From Metaphire vulgaris (Eukaryota > Annelida > Clitellata > Crassiclitellata > Megascolecidae), in contig CM030834.1 of assembly GCA_018105865.1 (NCBI GenBank), forward strand, positions 5,935,257 to 5,999,256: a stretch of DNA of 64,000 bases. Reading direction: 5' to 3'. The notes beneath the pieces were generated by a model. It was not told the DNA's origin and did no database searches. It saw only the letters and a list, made by a program, of their open reading frames with translations. A program made the position numbers and the translations under genes. Positions 63,881 to 64,000 of the stretch are shown piece by piece; the first letter of the stretch is position 1; each line of letters begins with the position of its first letter.

Positions 63881-64000
63881 AATTTCCAAGAAGAGTTTGT
63901 TTCAAAATAAACCTTGTATGGAGAAAATTAGTCAAAGATGCAATGCAAATTTACAACCAAAGAGGTTGTCATATTATTCAAATTATATATTTCTTAATAG

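Noticed and set aside
1..64000. CRISPR array, operons or phage-like modules
   Set aside because: No regularly spaced identical repeats with unique spacers. All coding relics are eukaryotic transposable-element proteins.

Overview
The window comes from an animal genome, most likely an invertebrate. It holds no intact host gene that I can recognise. It is a dense, layered graveyard of transposable elements: non-LTR retrotransposons with APE-type endonuclease or RT domains, hAT-type DNA transposons and MITEs with 8-bp target-site duplications (TSDs), a Harbinger-like MITE, a solo LTR, tRNA-derived SINEs, a 5S-like sequence and long microsatellites. There is no operon structure or prokaryotic signal. 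The species cannot be named from the sequence.

Layout. 0-7 kb: tRNA-like SINE heads, a non-LTR RT pseudogene split by a (CT)n tract, a CR1-like RT remnant. 7.2-10.1 kb: a hAT transposon (8-bp TSD) holding a Jockey-like element (9-bp TSD), itself interrupted by a CR1/L2-type 3' end (7-bp TSD). 11-15 kb: retroelement and hAT fragments. 16.4-29.1 kb: one broken transposase-like gene, here called P, cut by a CACTA-like transposon carrying a second gene (M, opposite strand), a 6.6-kb CR1/L2-type element that holds two nested retroelements, a solo LTR and a palindromic element. The target duplications of most of these insertions let the P coding sequence be followed across them. 29.8-32.0 kb: a third related gene, Q, on the minus strand, tail-to-tail with P and cut by an RTE 3' end and a MITE. 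32-38 kb: RTE-like elements in both orientations. 38.7-47.5 kb: hAT elements, a CR1/L2-type copy cut by an RTE-like copy, and a near-identical inverted twin of the 33-kb RTE-like element. 48.5-50.5 kb: a 5S-like sequence and another CR1/L2-type copy. 51-58.3 kb: a deep nest of hAT-type elements. 58.7-63.2 kb: an RTE-like element split by DNA transposons. 63.7 kb: the edge of another hAT-like element.

The labels L2A, L2B, RTE-alpha, RTE-beta, RTE-gamma, P, M and Q are mine. P, M and Q resemble multi-copy uncharacterised proteins that I recall from cnidarian and arthropod genomes. I infer that they are mobile-element proteins because of RNase-H-like D motifs, zinc-binding cysteines and, for M, terminal inverted repeats. 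The P-M-Q locus is the best candidate for an under-described system.
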